Shown: in pieces, positions 1 to 7,683 of the stretch
How the letters are laid out: each line of letters starts with the position of its first letter
How positions within the stretch are numbered: the stretch's first letter is position 1
Assembly (NCBI GenBank): GCA_949297275.1
Contig: CASFQR010000010.1
Coordinates: 1-36,309 of the forward strand
From: an uncultured bacterium
GTDB taxonomy: Bacteria > Bacillota_I > Bacilli_A > RFN20 > CAG-826
Direction of reading: 5' to 3'
DNA length: 36,309 nt
Position numbers and translations under genes: made by a program
The notes under the pieces: model-generated
The model's input: only the letters and a program-made list of their open reading frames with translations
What the model was told of the DNA's origin: nothing
The model's database searches: none

Positions 1-90
1 ATCACCTTTCTCATATGTGTATAACCTCCGTTATTAGATTATACATTTAGGACATTTTCCCTCGTAACTACTTAAGACATTATCACTTGG
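1..90 (-). mobile_element. Possible end of an insertion element reading off the left edge
   Basis: Two related direct repeats containing GACATT lie 25 bases apart (TTAGGACATTTTCCCT at 47-62 and TTAAGACATTATCACT at 72-87, 13 of 16 identical). On the minus strand they precede a GGAGG (29-25) and an ATG at 14-12 that opens a reading frame running out of the window (first residues M-R-K-V). Spaced repeats in front of an outward gene are typical of transposase-binding ends, as in IS21-like elements. The protein is not visible, so the mobile-element call is inference. An ordinary gene with a repeated operator is the alternative. Confidence 0.3.
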
Positions 91-125
91 AACTTATACA
101 TTTTTTAATTAGATATTCGTTATTT

Positions 126-158
126 TTGACAAAAGTAAATAATGATATTATTATTTAC
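126..158 (+). promoter_or_regulatory. tig-lon promoter with inverted repeat over the -10 region
   Basis: A consensus -35 TTGACA (126-131) is followed after 17 bases by TATTAT (149-154). A perfect 9-base inverted repeat, GTAAATAAT at 135-143 and its complement at 150-158 with six bases between, fills the spacer and covers the -10. A repressor bound there would block RNA polymerase, so an operator is likely. It does not match the CtsR or CIRCE consensus. A good Shine-Dalgarno (AAGGAGATGA) follows before tig. Confidence 0.7.
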
Positions 159-185
159 ATTGATTAATTTAAGGAGATGATATAA

Positions 186-1469
186 ATGCAAAAAGAAATT
201 AAAAAATTAGAAAATTCCGAAGTTGATGTCCATGTGACTTTAGAAAAAGAAGAATGGCAAGAAGCGCAAGAAAAAGCTTTAAAAGAAATTACGAAAAACA
301 TGAACTTTAAAGGTTTTAGAAAAGGGCATGTTCCTGAACAATTAATTAAGGGTCGAGTTTCTAATCAAGAGATTTTTTCACGCGCGATTAATGATAAAGT
401 GCAAGAAGTCTTTGAACGAGTTGTTGACGAAGAAAAATTTCGCCTTTTCGCTCGCCCTAGTTTTGATATTGCTAAAGTTAGTGAAGAGGAAGTGGAATTT
501 GTTTTCCATCTCACTTTAGTTCCCGATGTAACTCTTGGTCAATATAAAGACTTAGGTATTGCTCGCGATAAAGTCGAAGTTAATGAAGAAGAAATCAATC
601 ACGAAATTGCTCATTTATTAGAAAATAGTGCGACTCTCCGCGTTAAAGACGATGTTGCTAAAAATGGCGATACTGTGGTCATTGATTTTGTTGGTTCGAT
701 TGATGGTAAGGAATTTGAAGGTGGCAAAGCTGAAAATTATGAATTAGAGCTTGGCTCAAATACTTTTATTCCTGGTTTTGAAGATCAACTTATTGGTCAT
801 AAAAACGGCGACGAAGTTGATGTAAAAGTAACTTTCCCGGAAAATTATGGGATGAAAGATCTCGCTAATAAGGAAGCCTTATTTAAAGTTAAAGTGCATG
901 AAGTTAAAGAAAAAATTATGCCAGAACTTAATGAAGAAACTATTAAGGGCTTAAACATTAAAGATGTGGCGAACGAAGAACAATTAAAGGCTTATCAAAA
1001 AGCGCAGATTCTTGGAAGAAAAAATCACGATGCTGAACATAAATTATATGAGAGCATCATCGATCAAATTATTGCTGCTAGTGAAGTGGAAATTTCACCT
1101 AAATCTGTTGCTAGCGAAGTTGAAGGAATGAAAGAACGCCTCAATCAACAATTAGCCCAATCTGGTTTAAAATACGAAGATTATTTAAAAATGGTTAATC
1201 GAAAAGAAGAAGATATCAATCAAGAATTTGAAGAAAACGCTAAGAAGAATTTAAAACGCGTTTTAGTCATAGAAAAAATTGCTGAATTAGAAAAAATTAA
1301 AGTTGAAGACGATGAATTAGAATTTGAATTTGCTAAAATTGCCGATCAATATCATATGCCAATCGAACAGGTGAAAAGTGCTTTAGGGCAAGATATGGAT
1401 AATTTCCGTGCGCAAGTTCGTTCACGCCGCATTCAAGATTTCTTAATTTCTCATAACGAAGCAAAATAA
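186..1469 (+). CDS. tig: Trigger factor, ribosome-associated chaperone and peptidyl-prolyl isomerase
   Basis: Trigger factor binds ribosomal protein L23 at the exit tunnel and shelters nascent chains. The N-terminal ribosome-binding domain carries the signature G-F-R-K-G-H-V-P at residues 43-50. A central FKBP-like isomerase domain lies at roughly 155-240 (GDTVVIDFVGSIDG through the PGFEDQLIG segment). The remainder is the long helical chaperone arm domain. At 427 residues it has the normal family length. The ATG sits behind a strong AAGGAGATGA. It is the first gene of a group with lon 25 bases downstream, so a folding chaperone and a protease share one promoter. In Bacillus clpX normally lies between tig and lon; it is absent here. 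Confidence 0.97.
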   Translation: MQKEIKKLENSEVDVHVTLEKEEWQEAQEKALKEITKNMNFKGFRKGHVPEQLIKGRVSNQEIFSRAINDKVQEVFERVVDEEKFRLFARPSFDIAKVSEEEVEFVFHLTLVPDVTLGQYKDLGIARDKVEVNEEEINHEIAHLLENSATLRVKDDVAKNGDTVVIDFVGSIDGKEFEGGKAENYELELGSNTFIPGFEDQLIGHKNGDEVDVKVTFPENYGMKDLANKEALFKVKVHEVKEKIMPELNEETIKGLNIKDVANEEQLKAYQKAQILGRKNHDAEHKLYESIIDQIIAASEVEISPKSVASEVEGMKERLNQQLAQSGLKYEDYLKMVNRKEEDINQEFEENAKKNLKRVLVIEKIAELEKIKVEDDELEFEFAKIADQYHMPIEQVKSALGQDMDNFRAQVRSRRIQDFLISHNEAK

Positions 1470-1494
1470 CTAATTTTGGAAGGAGGTCTTTATA

Positions 1495-3828
1495 ATGGCC
1501 GAAAATAACCACGAGAAAATTATTTTACCTCTTTTAATTACTCGCGATATGCTCGTTTTTCCTTCAAGGAAAGATGAACGCATCGATGCCGCAAGAAGTT
1601 TTTCAAAAGCTGCTATCGAAGCGAGCAGGGATACTGGTAGTTCATTATTATTTATTACTAGTCAACTGGATCCCGAAACAGAAAATCCTCAAAAGGATGA
1701 TATTTTTGATATCGCCACTTTGTGTCGCATTGTTTCTTTTTCTGATAATGGCGATTATTATCGCGTTCGCGTCAGCGGGACTAACCGCTTTAAATTAACA
1801 TCGGTCGGATTAGATAATAATGGCGGCTATTATGTTGCCGAAGGTTATCCTCTCGATGATGTTTATGGCGATGAAGAAGAACGCAAAGCTTTAGTGCGCA
1901 ATATTGTTAAAACTTTCTCTAATGATCCAACTATTTGGAAAGATGTGCCTAAGTCGGTTACTAATTCGATTATGTCGATGAATTATGAAGCGAGTGAATT
2001 AGGTGACATTTTAGCGACTTATTTGCCGATGCGTCGCGAATTACGTCGAGAAATTTTAGGACAAGTTAACGTCAACGAACGTCTCAAATTAGTTTTAAGC
2101 GCGATGAATGAAAGAAAGCAAGAAGAAGAAATTGATTTAAAAATTCAACGCGATGTTGCCTCTTCAGCTGAAAAAGCTCAACGCGATTACATTTTACGTG
2201 AAAAATTAAAGGCTATTAAGCAAGAATTAGGCGAAGATAATATGGGGGATAGTGAAGAAGATATTAAAGAAAAATTAGAAAATAATCCCTATCCTGAACA
2301 TGTTAAAAGAAAAGTTTTAAAAGAACTGCAACGTTATGATATGATGCCACAAGCTTCTTTAGAAGCTTCTTTAATCAAATCATATATTGATACTTTAATG
2401 GAAGTTCCTTGGTATCAAAAAACTGAAGATAATGATTCAATCGAAAATGTTCAAAAAATCTTAGATGAAGATCATTATGGGTTAGTTAATGTCAAAAAAC
2501 GTATTGTCGAATATTTAGCGGTGAAGCAAATGACTGGTAATTTAAAAGCCCCGATTCTTTGCTTTTATGGTCCGCCAGGATGCGGGAAAACTTCTTTAGC
2601 TAAATCGATTGCTCGCGCATTGGGAAGGAAATTTTTTAAAGCTAGTTTGGGTGGAATTTCCGATGAAGCTGAAATTCGAGGTCATCGTCGCACCTATGTT
2701 GGCTCAATGCCTGGGCGCATCATTAGTGGAATGCGCCGCTCTGGTGTCATTAATCCCGTTTTCTTGCTCGACGAAGTAGATAAATTAGCTTCTTCTTATA
2801 AAGGGGATCCTTCTAGTGCTTTATTAGAGGTGTTAGATCCTGAGCAAAACATTGCTTTTAACGACAATTATTTAGAAGAGCCTTATGATTTAAGTAATGT
2901 ATTATTTATCGCAACCGCTAACTATTTAGAAAATGTTCCGGCTCCTTTACGCGATCGTCTAGAACTTATTGAAGTTCCTTCTTATACCGAATTAGAAAAG
3001 ATTCAAATTGCCAAGGAATTCTTGGTGAAAAAACAACTTTTAGCGAACGGCTTAAAAGAAGAACAAGTCTCTTTTGAAGATGAAGCGATTAAGTGCATTA
3101 TTGAAAAATACACTCGCGAAGCTGGTGTAAGAGAATTAGAACGCAAATTAGCGAGCATTATGCGTAAGATTTGTGTGGAAATTTTAACGAATAAAGATGT
3201 CAAAAATATTGTTGTGACCGCTAGTGATGTGGAAAAATATCTCGGCATTGCAATTTTTGAAAATTCAAAAAAAGAAGTTAATGATCAAGTCGGGGTTGTC
3301 ACTGGTTTAGCTTACACTGAATATGGTGGCGATATCTTACCAATTGAAGTTAATTATTTCCCTGGAAAGGGCCAATTGATTTTGACCGGCAAATTAGGTG
3401 ATGTCATGAAAGAAAGCGCCTCGATTGCTTTAGACTACATTCGAGCAAACGCTGATAAATATCATATTGATAGTCAAATTTTTGAAAAGAATGATATTCA
3501 TATTCATGTTCCCGAAGGTGCGGTTCCTAAAGATGGACCAAGCGCTGGTGTAGCAATAACGACTGCAATCATTTCATGTCTAACTCATCAAAGTGTTGAT
3601 AATAATGTAGCGATGACTGGGGAAGTGACTTTGCGCGGTCATGCTCTACCTATCGGTGGTTTAAGAGAAAAATCTTTAGCAGCTCTTCGCAGTGGCATCA
3701 AAACAATTATTGTCCCTCGCGATAATAAAAAGAATGTTGATGAACTGCCAGAAGAAGTAAAGAATTCCTTAAAAATTGTCTTTATGGATAATGTCGATGA
3801 CGCTGTTAAAGTAGCGATTCGACAATGA
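1495..3828 (+). CDS. lon: ATP-dependent serine protease Lon (LonA type)
   Basis: Lon unfolds and degrades damaged and regulatory proteins in the cytoplasm. All LonA parts are present in 777 residues: an N-terminal substrate-binding domain (about 1-200), a coiled-coil linker, and an AAA+ module with Walker A GPPGCGKT (359-366) and Walker B FLLDEVDK (423-430). The C-terminal protease domain has the catalytic Ser683 (in D-G-P-S-A-G) and Lys726 (L-R-E-K). The start is preceded by GGAAGGAGG at good spacing. The last bases overlap the start of engB (ATGA), so the two are translationally coupled. No CtsR-like site is seen, so control is probably from the tig promoter. Confidence 0.98.
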   Translation: MAENNHEKIILPLLITRDMLVFPSRKDERIDAARSFSKAAIEASRDTGSSLLFITSQLDPETENPQKDDIFDIATLCRIVSFSDNGDYYRVRVSGTNRFKLTSVGLDNNGGYYVAEGYPLDDVYGDEEERKALVRNIVKTFSNDPTIWKDVPKSVTNSIMSMNYEASELGDILATYLPMRRELRREILGQVNVNERLKLVLSAMNERKQEEEIDLKIQRDVASSAEKAQRDYILREKLKAIKQELGEDNMGDSEEDIKEKLENNPYPEHVKRKVLKELQRYDMMPQASLEASLIKSYIDTLMEVPWYQKTEDNDSIENVQKILDEDHYGLVNVKKRIVEYLAVKQMTGNLKAPILCFYGPPGCGKTSLAKSIARALGRKFFKASLGGISDEAEIRGHRRTYVGSMPGRIISGMRRSGVINPVFLLDEVDKLASSYKGDPSSALLEVLDPEQNIAFNDNYLEEPYDLSNVLFIATANYLENVPAPLRDRLELIEVPSYTELEKIQIAKEFLVKKQLLANGLKEEQVSFEDEAIKCIIEKYTREAGVRELERKLASIMRKICVEILTNKDVKNIVVTASDVEKYLGIAIFENSKKEVNDQVGVVTGLAYTEYGGDILPIEVNYFPGKGQLILTGKLGDVMKESASIALDYIRANADKYHIDSQIFEKNDIHIHVPEGAVPKDGPSAGVAITTAIISCLTHQSVDNNVAMTGEVTLRGHALPIGGLREKSLAALRSGIKTIIVPRDNKKNVDELPEEVKNSLKIVFMDNVDDAVKVAIRQ

Positions 3829-4409
3829 AAGAATTGAATTTTAATAATATAAAATTTATTACATCTTCCTTAGACGGGCAAATTAATTTTGCGCGTCTAA
3901 AGGAAGTTCTTTTTGTTGGTCGAAGCAATGTTGGTAAATCTTCCTTAATTAACGCTTTATGCAATCATAAAAGAATGGCCTATGTTTCTTCTTCCCCCGG
4001 TCATACGCGATTATTAAATTATTATTTAATCGATAACCAATTTTATTTGGTTGATAGTCCAGGTTATGGCTATGCTAAGCGCAGAAATAGCGAGATTTTA
4101 TCTTATGGGAAAATGATGGAAAATTATTTAAAAAATCCTTATTTATCTTTAGTGATTTTCCTTTTAGATGGTCGCAGAGTTTTAAGCGAAGATGATATCT
4201 TGCTTTTAAATTATTTCAATCAATCTAAAATCAATTATCTAATTGTTTTAACTAAAGCCGATAAATTAAATCAAAGTTTAAAGGCGAAAGCATCAAATTA
4301 TTTCAAAAATAATTGCCTGAGTAAAGAAATCCTTTTTGTTTCTTCCTCATCGAAAGTTGGAATTGCTACTTTGAAAGAAAAAATTATGAATTTTCTTGGT
4401 AGTGATTGA
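3825..4409 (+). CDS. engB: Ribosome biogenesis GTPase EngB (YsxC/YihA)
   Basis: EngB is a small essential GTPase needed for maturation of the large ribosomal subunit. The 194-residue protein shows the G-box series: G1 GRSNVGKS at 32-39, a Thr for G2 at 61 (G-H-T-R), G3 DSPG at 77-80 followed by the family-typical YGYAK, G4 TKAD at 143-146 and a G5 serine run near 173. The start overlaps the lon stop by four bases, and no separate Shine-Dalgarno is needed if translation is coupled. lon followed by engB is also the order in Bacillus subtilis. The stop TGA is direct evidence that TGA is not read as Trp. Confidence 0.97.
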   Translation: MKELNFNNIKFITSSLDGQINFARLKEVLFVGRSNVGKSSLINALCNHKRMAYVSSSPGHTRLLNYYLIDNQFYLVDSPGYGYAKRRNSEILSYGKMMENYLKNPYLSLVIFLLDGRRVLSEDDILLLNYFNQSKINYLIVLTKADKLNQSLKAKASNYFKNNCLSKEILFVSSSSKVGIATLKEKIMNFLGSD

Positions 4410-4434
4410 TTTTATCAGTGATAAAATATAAGAT
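4406..4434 (+). promoter_or_regulatory. Possible promoter for the valS T-box leader, with palindrome
   Basis: TTGATT (4406-4411) lies 17 bases before TAAGAT (4429-4434) and 15 before TATAAG (4427-4432). Between them is a perfect palindrome with 8-base arms, TTTTATCA at 4410-4417 and its complement at 4419-4426. Initiation here would place the transcript start just upstream of the T-box base stem. The hexamers are weak, so this is tentative. Confidence 0.4.
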
Positions 4435-4437
4435 ATT

Positions 4438-4645
4438 TTTGTCCGAGGAAAAAAGAAGTTAATTAGGACTACCTTTTAGAGAATCTAGGATGGTGGAAGC
4501 TAGATAGGCAAGCTAATTATGGTCGCTTTTAGAGGACAGATGGGTTCGCCCTTTATAGCGTTATAAGAGCATATTAATCATTTAATATGAATTAAGGTGG
4601 TACCGCGTGAAAGACGTCCTTAAAGCGCGGCTTTTATTTTTTTAG
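4438..4645 (+). promoter_or_regulatory. T-box riboswitch (tRNA-Val sensing) with terminator, upstream of valS
   Basis: The leader holds the T-box parts in order. Stem I base: TGTCC at 4440-4444 pairs with GGACA at 4534-4538. Apical part: AGAGA (4478-4482), then a CTAG-closed hairpin whose loop carries GGTGGAA. Specifier: GTC (Val) at 4522-4524 on the 3' side. Stem II-like GGG-TTCG-CCC is at 4542-4551. Stem III has 8-base arms at 4570-4577 and 4582-4589. The antiterminator bulge sequence AAGGTGGTACCGCG is at 4594-4607. The competing terminator pairs CCGCG (4603-4607) with CGCGG (4626-4630) and is followed by a T-rich run. Uncharged tRNA-Val would stabilise the antiterminator and switch valS on. 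Confidence 0.93.
4603..4643 (+). terminator. Conditional Rho-independent terminator of the valS T-box
   Basis: CCGCG at 4603-4607 pairs with CGCGG at 4626-4630, followed by CTTTTATTTTTTT. The 5' arm overlaps the T-box sequence, so terminator and antiterminator exclude one another. This is the standard T-box arrangement. Confidence 0.75.
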
Positions 4646-4654
4646 GAGAAGAAA

Positions 4655-7078
4655 ATGTTAGAAAAAAATTTCCTTCATCAAGAAGTAGAAAAAGACAAAT
4701 ATGATTTTTGGAAAAATAATAATTATTTTTTAGCTGGAGTTGATCTTAGTAAACCAGCGTTTTCCATGGTGATTCCGCCACCGAATGTGACAGGTAAATT
4801 ACATTTAGGTCACGCTTGGGACGAGACGCTACAAGATATTATTGCCCGTTATAAAAGAATGCTAGGATATGATGTTTTATATTTGCCTGGCACTGACCAT
4901 GCTATCCATGAACAATTCGCTAAAATTGGTATTTCAGTTGATTATACGCGCGAAAGATTCACCCTTGATGAAGGTTTATCAAAAGCCGTCAAAAAAGTTT
5001 TTGTTTCTTATTATCAAAAGGGTTTAATTTATCGCGGTGAAAGAATTATTAATTATGACCCAGTATTACATACTGCCTTAAGTAATATTGAAGTTATCTA
5101 TAAAGAAGATAAGGGAAAAATGTATTATTTCCGTTATCAAGTGATTGGGAAAGATGAAACTTTAATCGTCGGCACAACGCGACCAGAAACGATGTTTGGT
5201 GATGAAGCTATTTTTGTTAATCCTAGCGATGAAAGATATCAACATTTAATTGGTGAATCGGTAATTAATCCCGCTAATCATCAGCCGTTAAAGATTTTAG
5301 CTGATAGTTATGTTGATAAGGAATTTGCCTCTGGGGCCATGAAATGTACACCCGCCCATGATCCTAACGATTTTAATTTAGCAAAAAAATATCATTTACC
5401 AATTACTCGCTGCTTAGATTTTGATGCCAAAATGATGGCTAATGCTGGAGAATTTGTTGGCTTAGATCGTTATGAATGTCGACAAAGATTAGTTGAAAAA
5501 ATCGCCAGCGAAGGTAATTTAGTTAAAATTGAAGATATAGTTCACCAAGTCGGTCATAGCGAAAGATCGGATGCGATTGTTGAACCGATGGTAATGAAAC
5601 AATGGTTTGTTAAAATTAAACCGCTCGCCGAGCAAGCTTTAGCAAAAAGTACCGTAAAATTTTATCCATCACGCTATTATGAAACTTTTAAAAGATGGAT
5701 GGAAAACGCTGATGATTGGTGCATTTCTCGTCAATTATGGTGGGGACATCGCATTCCGGCTTATTATGATGAGCAAGGTAATGTTTTTGTTTCCGAAGAA
5801 GATTTAACTAGCCAAGGTTTAAAACAAGATGAAGATGTTTTAGATACTTGGTTTTCAAGTGCCTTATGGCCCTTTTCAACTTTAGGTTGGCCGCTTCAAA
5901 CAAGTGATTACCAACGTTATTATCCAACCTCTTGTTTAGTCACAGGCTATGACATTATTTTCTTTTGGGTATCGAGAATGATTTTTCAAGGTCTTGAATT
6001 AACTCATGAATCGCCTTTTAAAGATTGTTTAATTCACGGCTTAATTCGCGATAAATATGGTAAAAAGATGTCAAAGAGTGCGGGAAATGGTGTCGATCCA
6101 ATCGAAGTGATTGAAAAATATGGTGTTGATGCTTTAAGAATCTTTTTAGTTAGTGGTTCTGCTCCTGGACAAGATATTCGCTATAATGAAGATAAACTGA
6201 TTTCTTATCGCTCATTTTTAAATAAAATCTGGAATAGCGCTCGTTATGTTTTGTCTTTAATTGATAATCATAATTATGAAATTGATGTTCGATTATTAAA
6301 GCCGCTTGATGTTGATGTTTTAAATAAATATAACATCGCCTTAAAGAAAATTAAAAATTTCATGGATGAATACGAATTTTCTCAGGCAATGGCCGTTTTA
6401 TATAACTTTATTTATGATGAATTTTGTGGAAATTATATTGAAATGAGTAAAGTTAGTCTTAAAGATAATGATTCTAGCTATCAAAATAGTGTAAAAGGCG
6501 TCTTACTTTATTTATTAAAGAACATTATCCTTTTAATTTATCCTTATGCTCCCTTTATTAGTGAAGAACTTTATCAAAATCTTCCAAGCCATTTAAAATC
6601 GATTATGGAAGAAACTTATCCGACAAATTTTGATCTTGAAATAAATGGTGATGATTTAGAACAAGCGAATGTTTTATATAATTTCATTACCGTAGTTCGC
6701 AATTATAAAACAGAAAATAAAATTGCTCCGAATGCGAATATTTCTTTACTAATTGAAAGTAAAAAACAACTCTTTCCAGAATTTATATCTTATTTAAAAC
6801 GCTTTACCTTTGCTAAAAGTATTGAATTTATACCTGCTATTAAAGAAGGCAAATATCAAAAATATCCTTTTGGTGATTATACCTTATATTTAGAAGTCGA
6901 AGAAAATAAAGAAGAAAAAGAAAAAGAAATCAATCGTCTTCAAAAAGAAATTGAACGATCGAAAATGCTTTTAAATAATCCAAATTTTCTCGCTAAAGCA
7001 CCTCAAGAAAAAATTCAAATCGAAAAAGAAAAGTACGAAAATTATTTAAAATCATTAGCGACATTATTAAATAATTAA
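4655..7078 (+). CDS. valS: Valyl-tRNA synthetase with an apparent internal deletion
   Basis: This class Ia enzyme charges tRNA-Val and edits misactivated Thr. Visible features are the HIGH-type motif HLGH (50-53, in PPPNVTGKLHLGH), the CP1 editing domain (TTRPETM at about 174-180), DWCISRQLWWGHRIP at 354-368, the KMSKS loop (471-475), an anticodon-binding helical domain and the C-terminal coiled coil (about 750-807). At 807 residues it is short for the family (about 880 in Bacillus). The family sequence GTDHAGIATQ is cut after GTDHA (79-83) and continues directly at IHEQFAKIG. By recall of B. subtilis ValRS, about 41 residues are missing in frame, while the flanks align perfectly. Either the enzyme is crippled or unusual, or the assembly lost about 123 bases. 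The start has AGGAGAAGAAAA before it. The gene is controlled by the T-box. Confidence 0.93.
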   Translation: MLEKNFLHQEVEKDKYDFWKNNNYFLAGVDLSKPAFSMVIPPPNVTGKLHLGHAWDETLQDIIARYKRMLGYDVLYLPGTDHAIHEQFAKIGISVDYTRERFTLDEGLSKAVKKVFVSYYQKGLIYRGERIINYDPVLHTALSNIEVIYKEDKGKMYYFRYQVIGKDETLIVGTTRPETMFGDEAIFVNPSDERYQHLIGESVINPANHQPLKILADSYVDKEFASGAMKCTPAHDPNDFNLAKKYHLPITRCLDFDAKMMANAGEFVGLDRYECRQRLVEKIASEGNLVKIEDIVHQVGHSERSDAIVEPMVMKQWFVKIKPLAEQALAKSTVKFYPSRYYETFKRWMENADDWCISRQLWWGHRIPAYYDEQGNVFVSEEDLTSQGLKQDEDVLDTWFSSALWPFSTLGWPLQTSDYQRYYPTSCLVTGYDIIFFWVSRMIFQGLELTHESPFKDCLIHGLIRDKYGKKMSKSAGNGVDPIEVIEKYGVDALRIFLVSGSAPGQDIRYNEDKLISYRSFLNKIWNSARYVLSLIDNHNYEIDVRLLKPLDVDVLNKYNIALKKIKNFMDEYEFSQAMAVLYNFIYDEFCGNYIEMSKVSLKDNDSSYQNSVKGVLLYLLKNIILLIYPYAPFISEELYQNLPSHLKSIMEETYPTNFDLEINGDDLEQANVLYNFITVVRNYKTENKIAPNANISLLIESKKQLFPEFISYLKRFTFAKSIEFIPAIKEGKYQKYPFGDYTLYLEVEENKEEKEKEINRLQKEIERSKMLLNNPNFLAKAPQEKIQIEKEKYENYLKSLATLLNN

Positions 7079-7136
7079 TTTTTTGCGGACCAAAAATCTT
7101 TTTTTACTCTAATAAAATAGTGGAGGTGAAAAAAGA

Positions 7137-7679
7137 ATGGTCAAAGTGTTTATTGGAGTCTTAGTTAGCGTTGTTGTCTTGATAGTTGTTTTCCAATTTG
7201 TCGACCCAAATTTTGGGAATGTGGTTGGCAATATCGTCAGCGAGAACACAGCTTCATTAACTTCCTTAAGCGTTTCGATTTCTGGTGAAATAACAAGGGC
7301 GGGAACTTATGTTCTTGATCCTAATTCGACCTTAGAAATGCTGATTGAAGTCGCTAGTGGTGTCACAAGTAATGCCGATGAACTCGCTTATGATACCAGT
7401 TATGTCTTGCAAGACGGGTTATCATTTTATATCGCCCCAAAATACGATATGAATGATGTCTGCGCTTATGAGCCAATCGTCAAAGTTAATATTAATGAAG
7501 CTAATGAAGAAGAACTAATGGAAATTAATGGTGTTGGTAATGCTATTGCGACATCAATTATTTCTTATCGTGATGAAAATGGTCAATTTGGTCGCATCGA
7601 AGACATTAAAAATGTTTCAGGCATTGGCAATGCTACCTTTGAAAAAATCAAAAATTATATTGTCCTAAGGTCGTCTTAA
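7137..7679 (+). CDS. comEA: Competence protein ComEA, DNA receptor
   Basis: ComEA binds double-stranded DNA on the outer face of the membrane and hands it to the ComEC channel. The 180-residue protein starts with one membrane anchor (about 3-22). An SLBB-like domain follows at about 45-103 (S-V-S-I-S-G-E-I onward). A C-terminal double helix-hairpin-helix DNA-binding domain spans about 117-178, with VNINEANEEEL at 117-127 and the hairpin glycines GVG (132-134) and GIG (162-164). The start follows a strong GGAGGTG with ideal spacing. comEC begins four bases after the stop. comEB, present between them in Bacillus, is absent. Confidence 0.96.
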   Translation: MVKVFIGVLVSVVVLIVVFQFVDPNFGNVVGNIVSENTASLTSLSVSISGEITRAGTYVLDPNSTLEMLIEVASGVTSNADELAYDTSYVLQDGLSFYIAPKYDMNDVCAYEPIVKVNINEANEEELMEINGVGNAIATSIISYRDENGQFGRIEDIKNVSGIGNATFEKIKNYIVLRSS

Positions 7680-7683
7680 AAAG

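Noticed and set aside
3003-3248. Minus-strand open frame inside lon
   Set aside because: It is antisense to conserved Lon sequence, has no ribosome site and no recognisable protein. Similar shadow frames inside other genes (for example 10551-10838, 20743-21205 and 26848-27151) were rejected for the same reason.
186-3828. CtsR control of tig-lon
   Set aside because: No GGTCAAA-type tandem heptamers were found upstream of tig or lon. The palindrome there has a different sequence.
7079-7136. Terminator or promoter between valS and comEA
   Set aside because: A T-run exists at 7100-7107 but no stem precedes it. TAAAAT near 7115 has no -35 at a proper distance.
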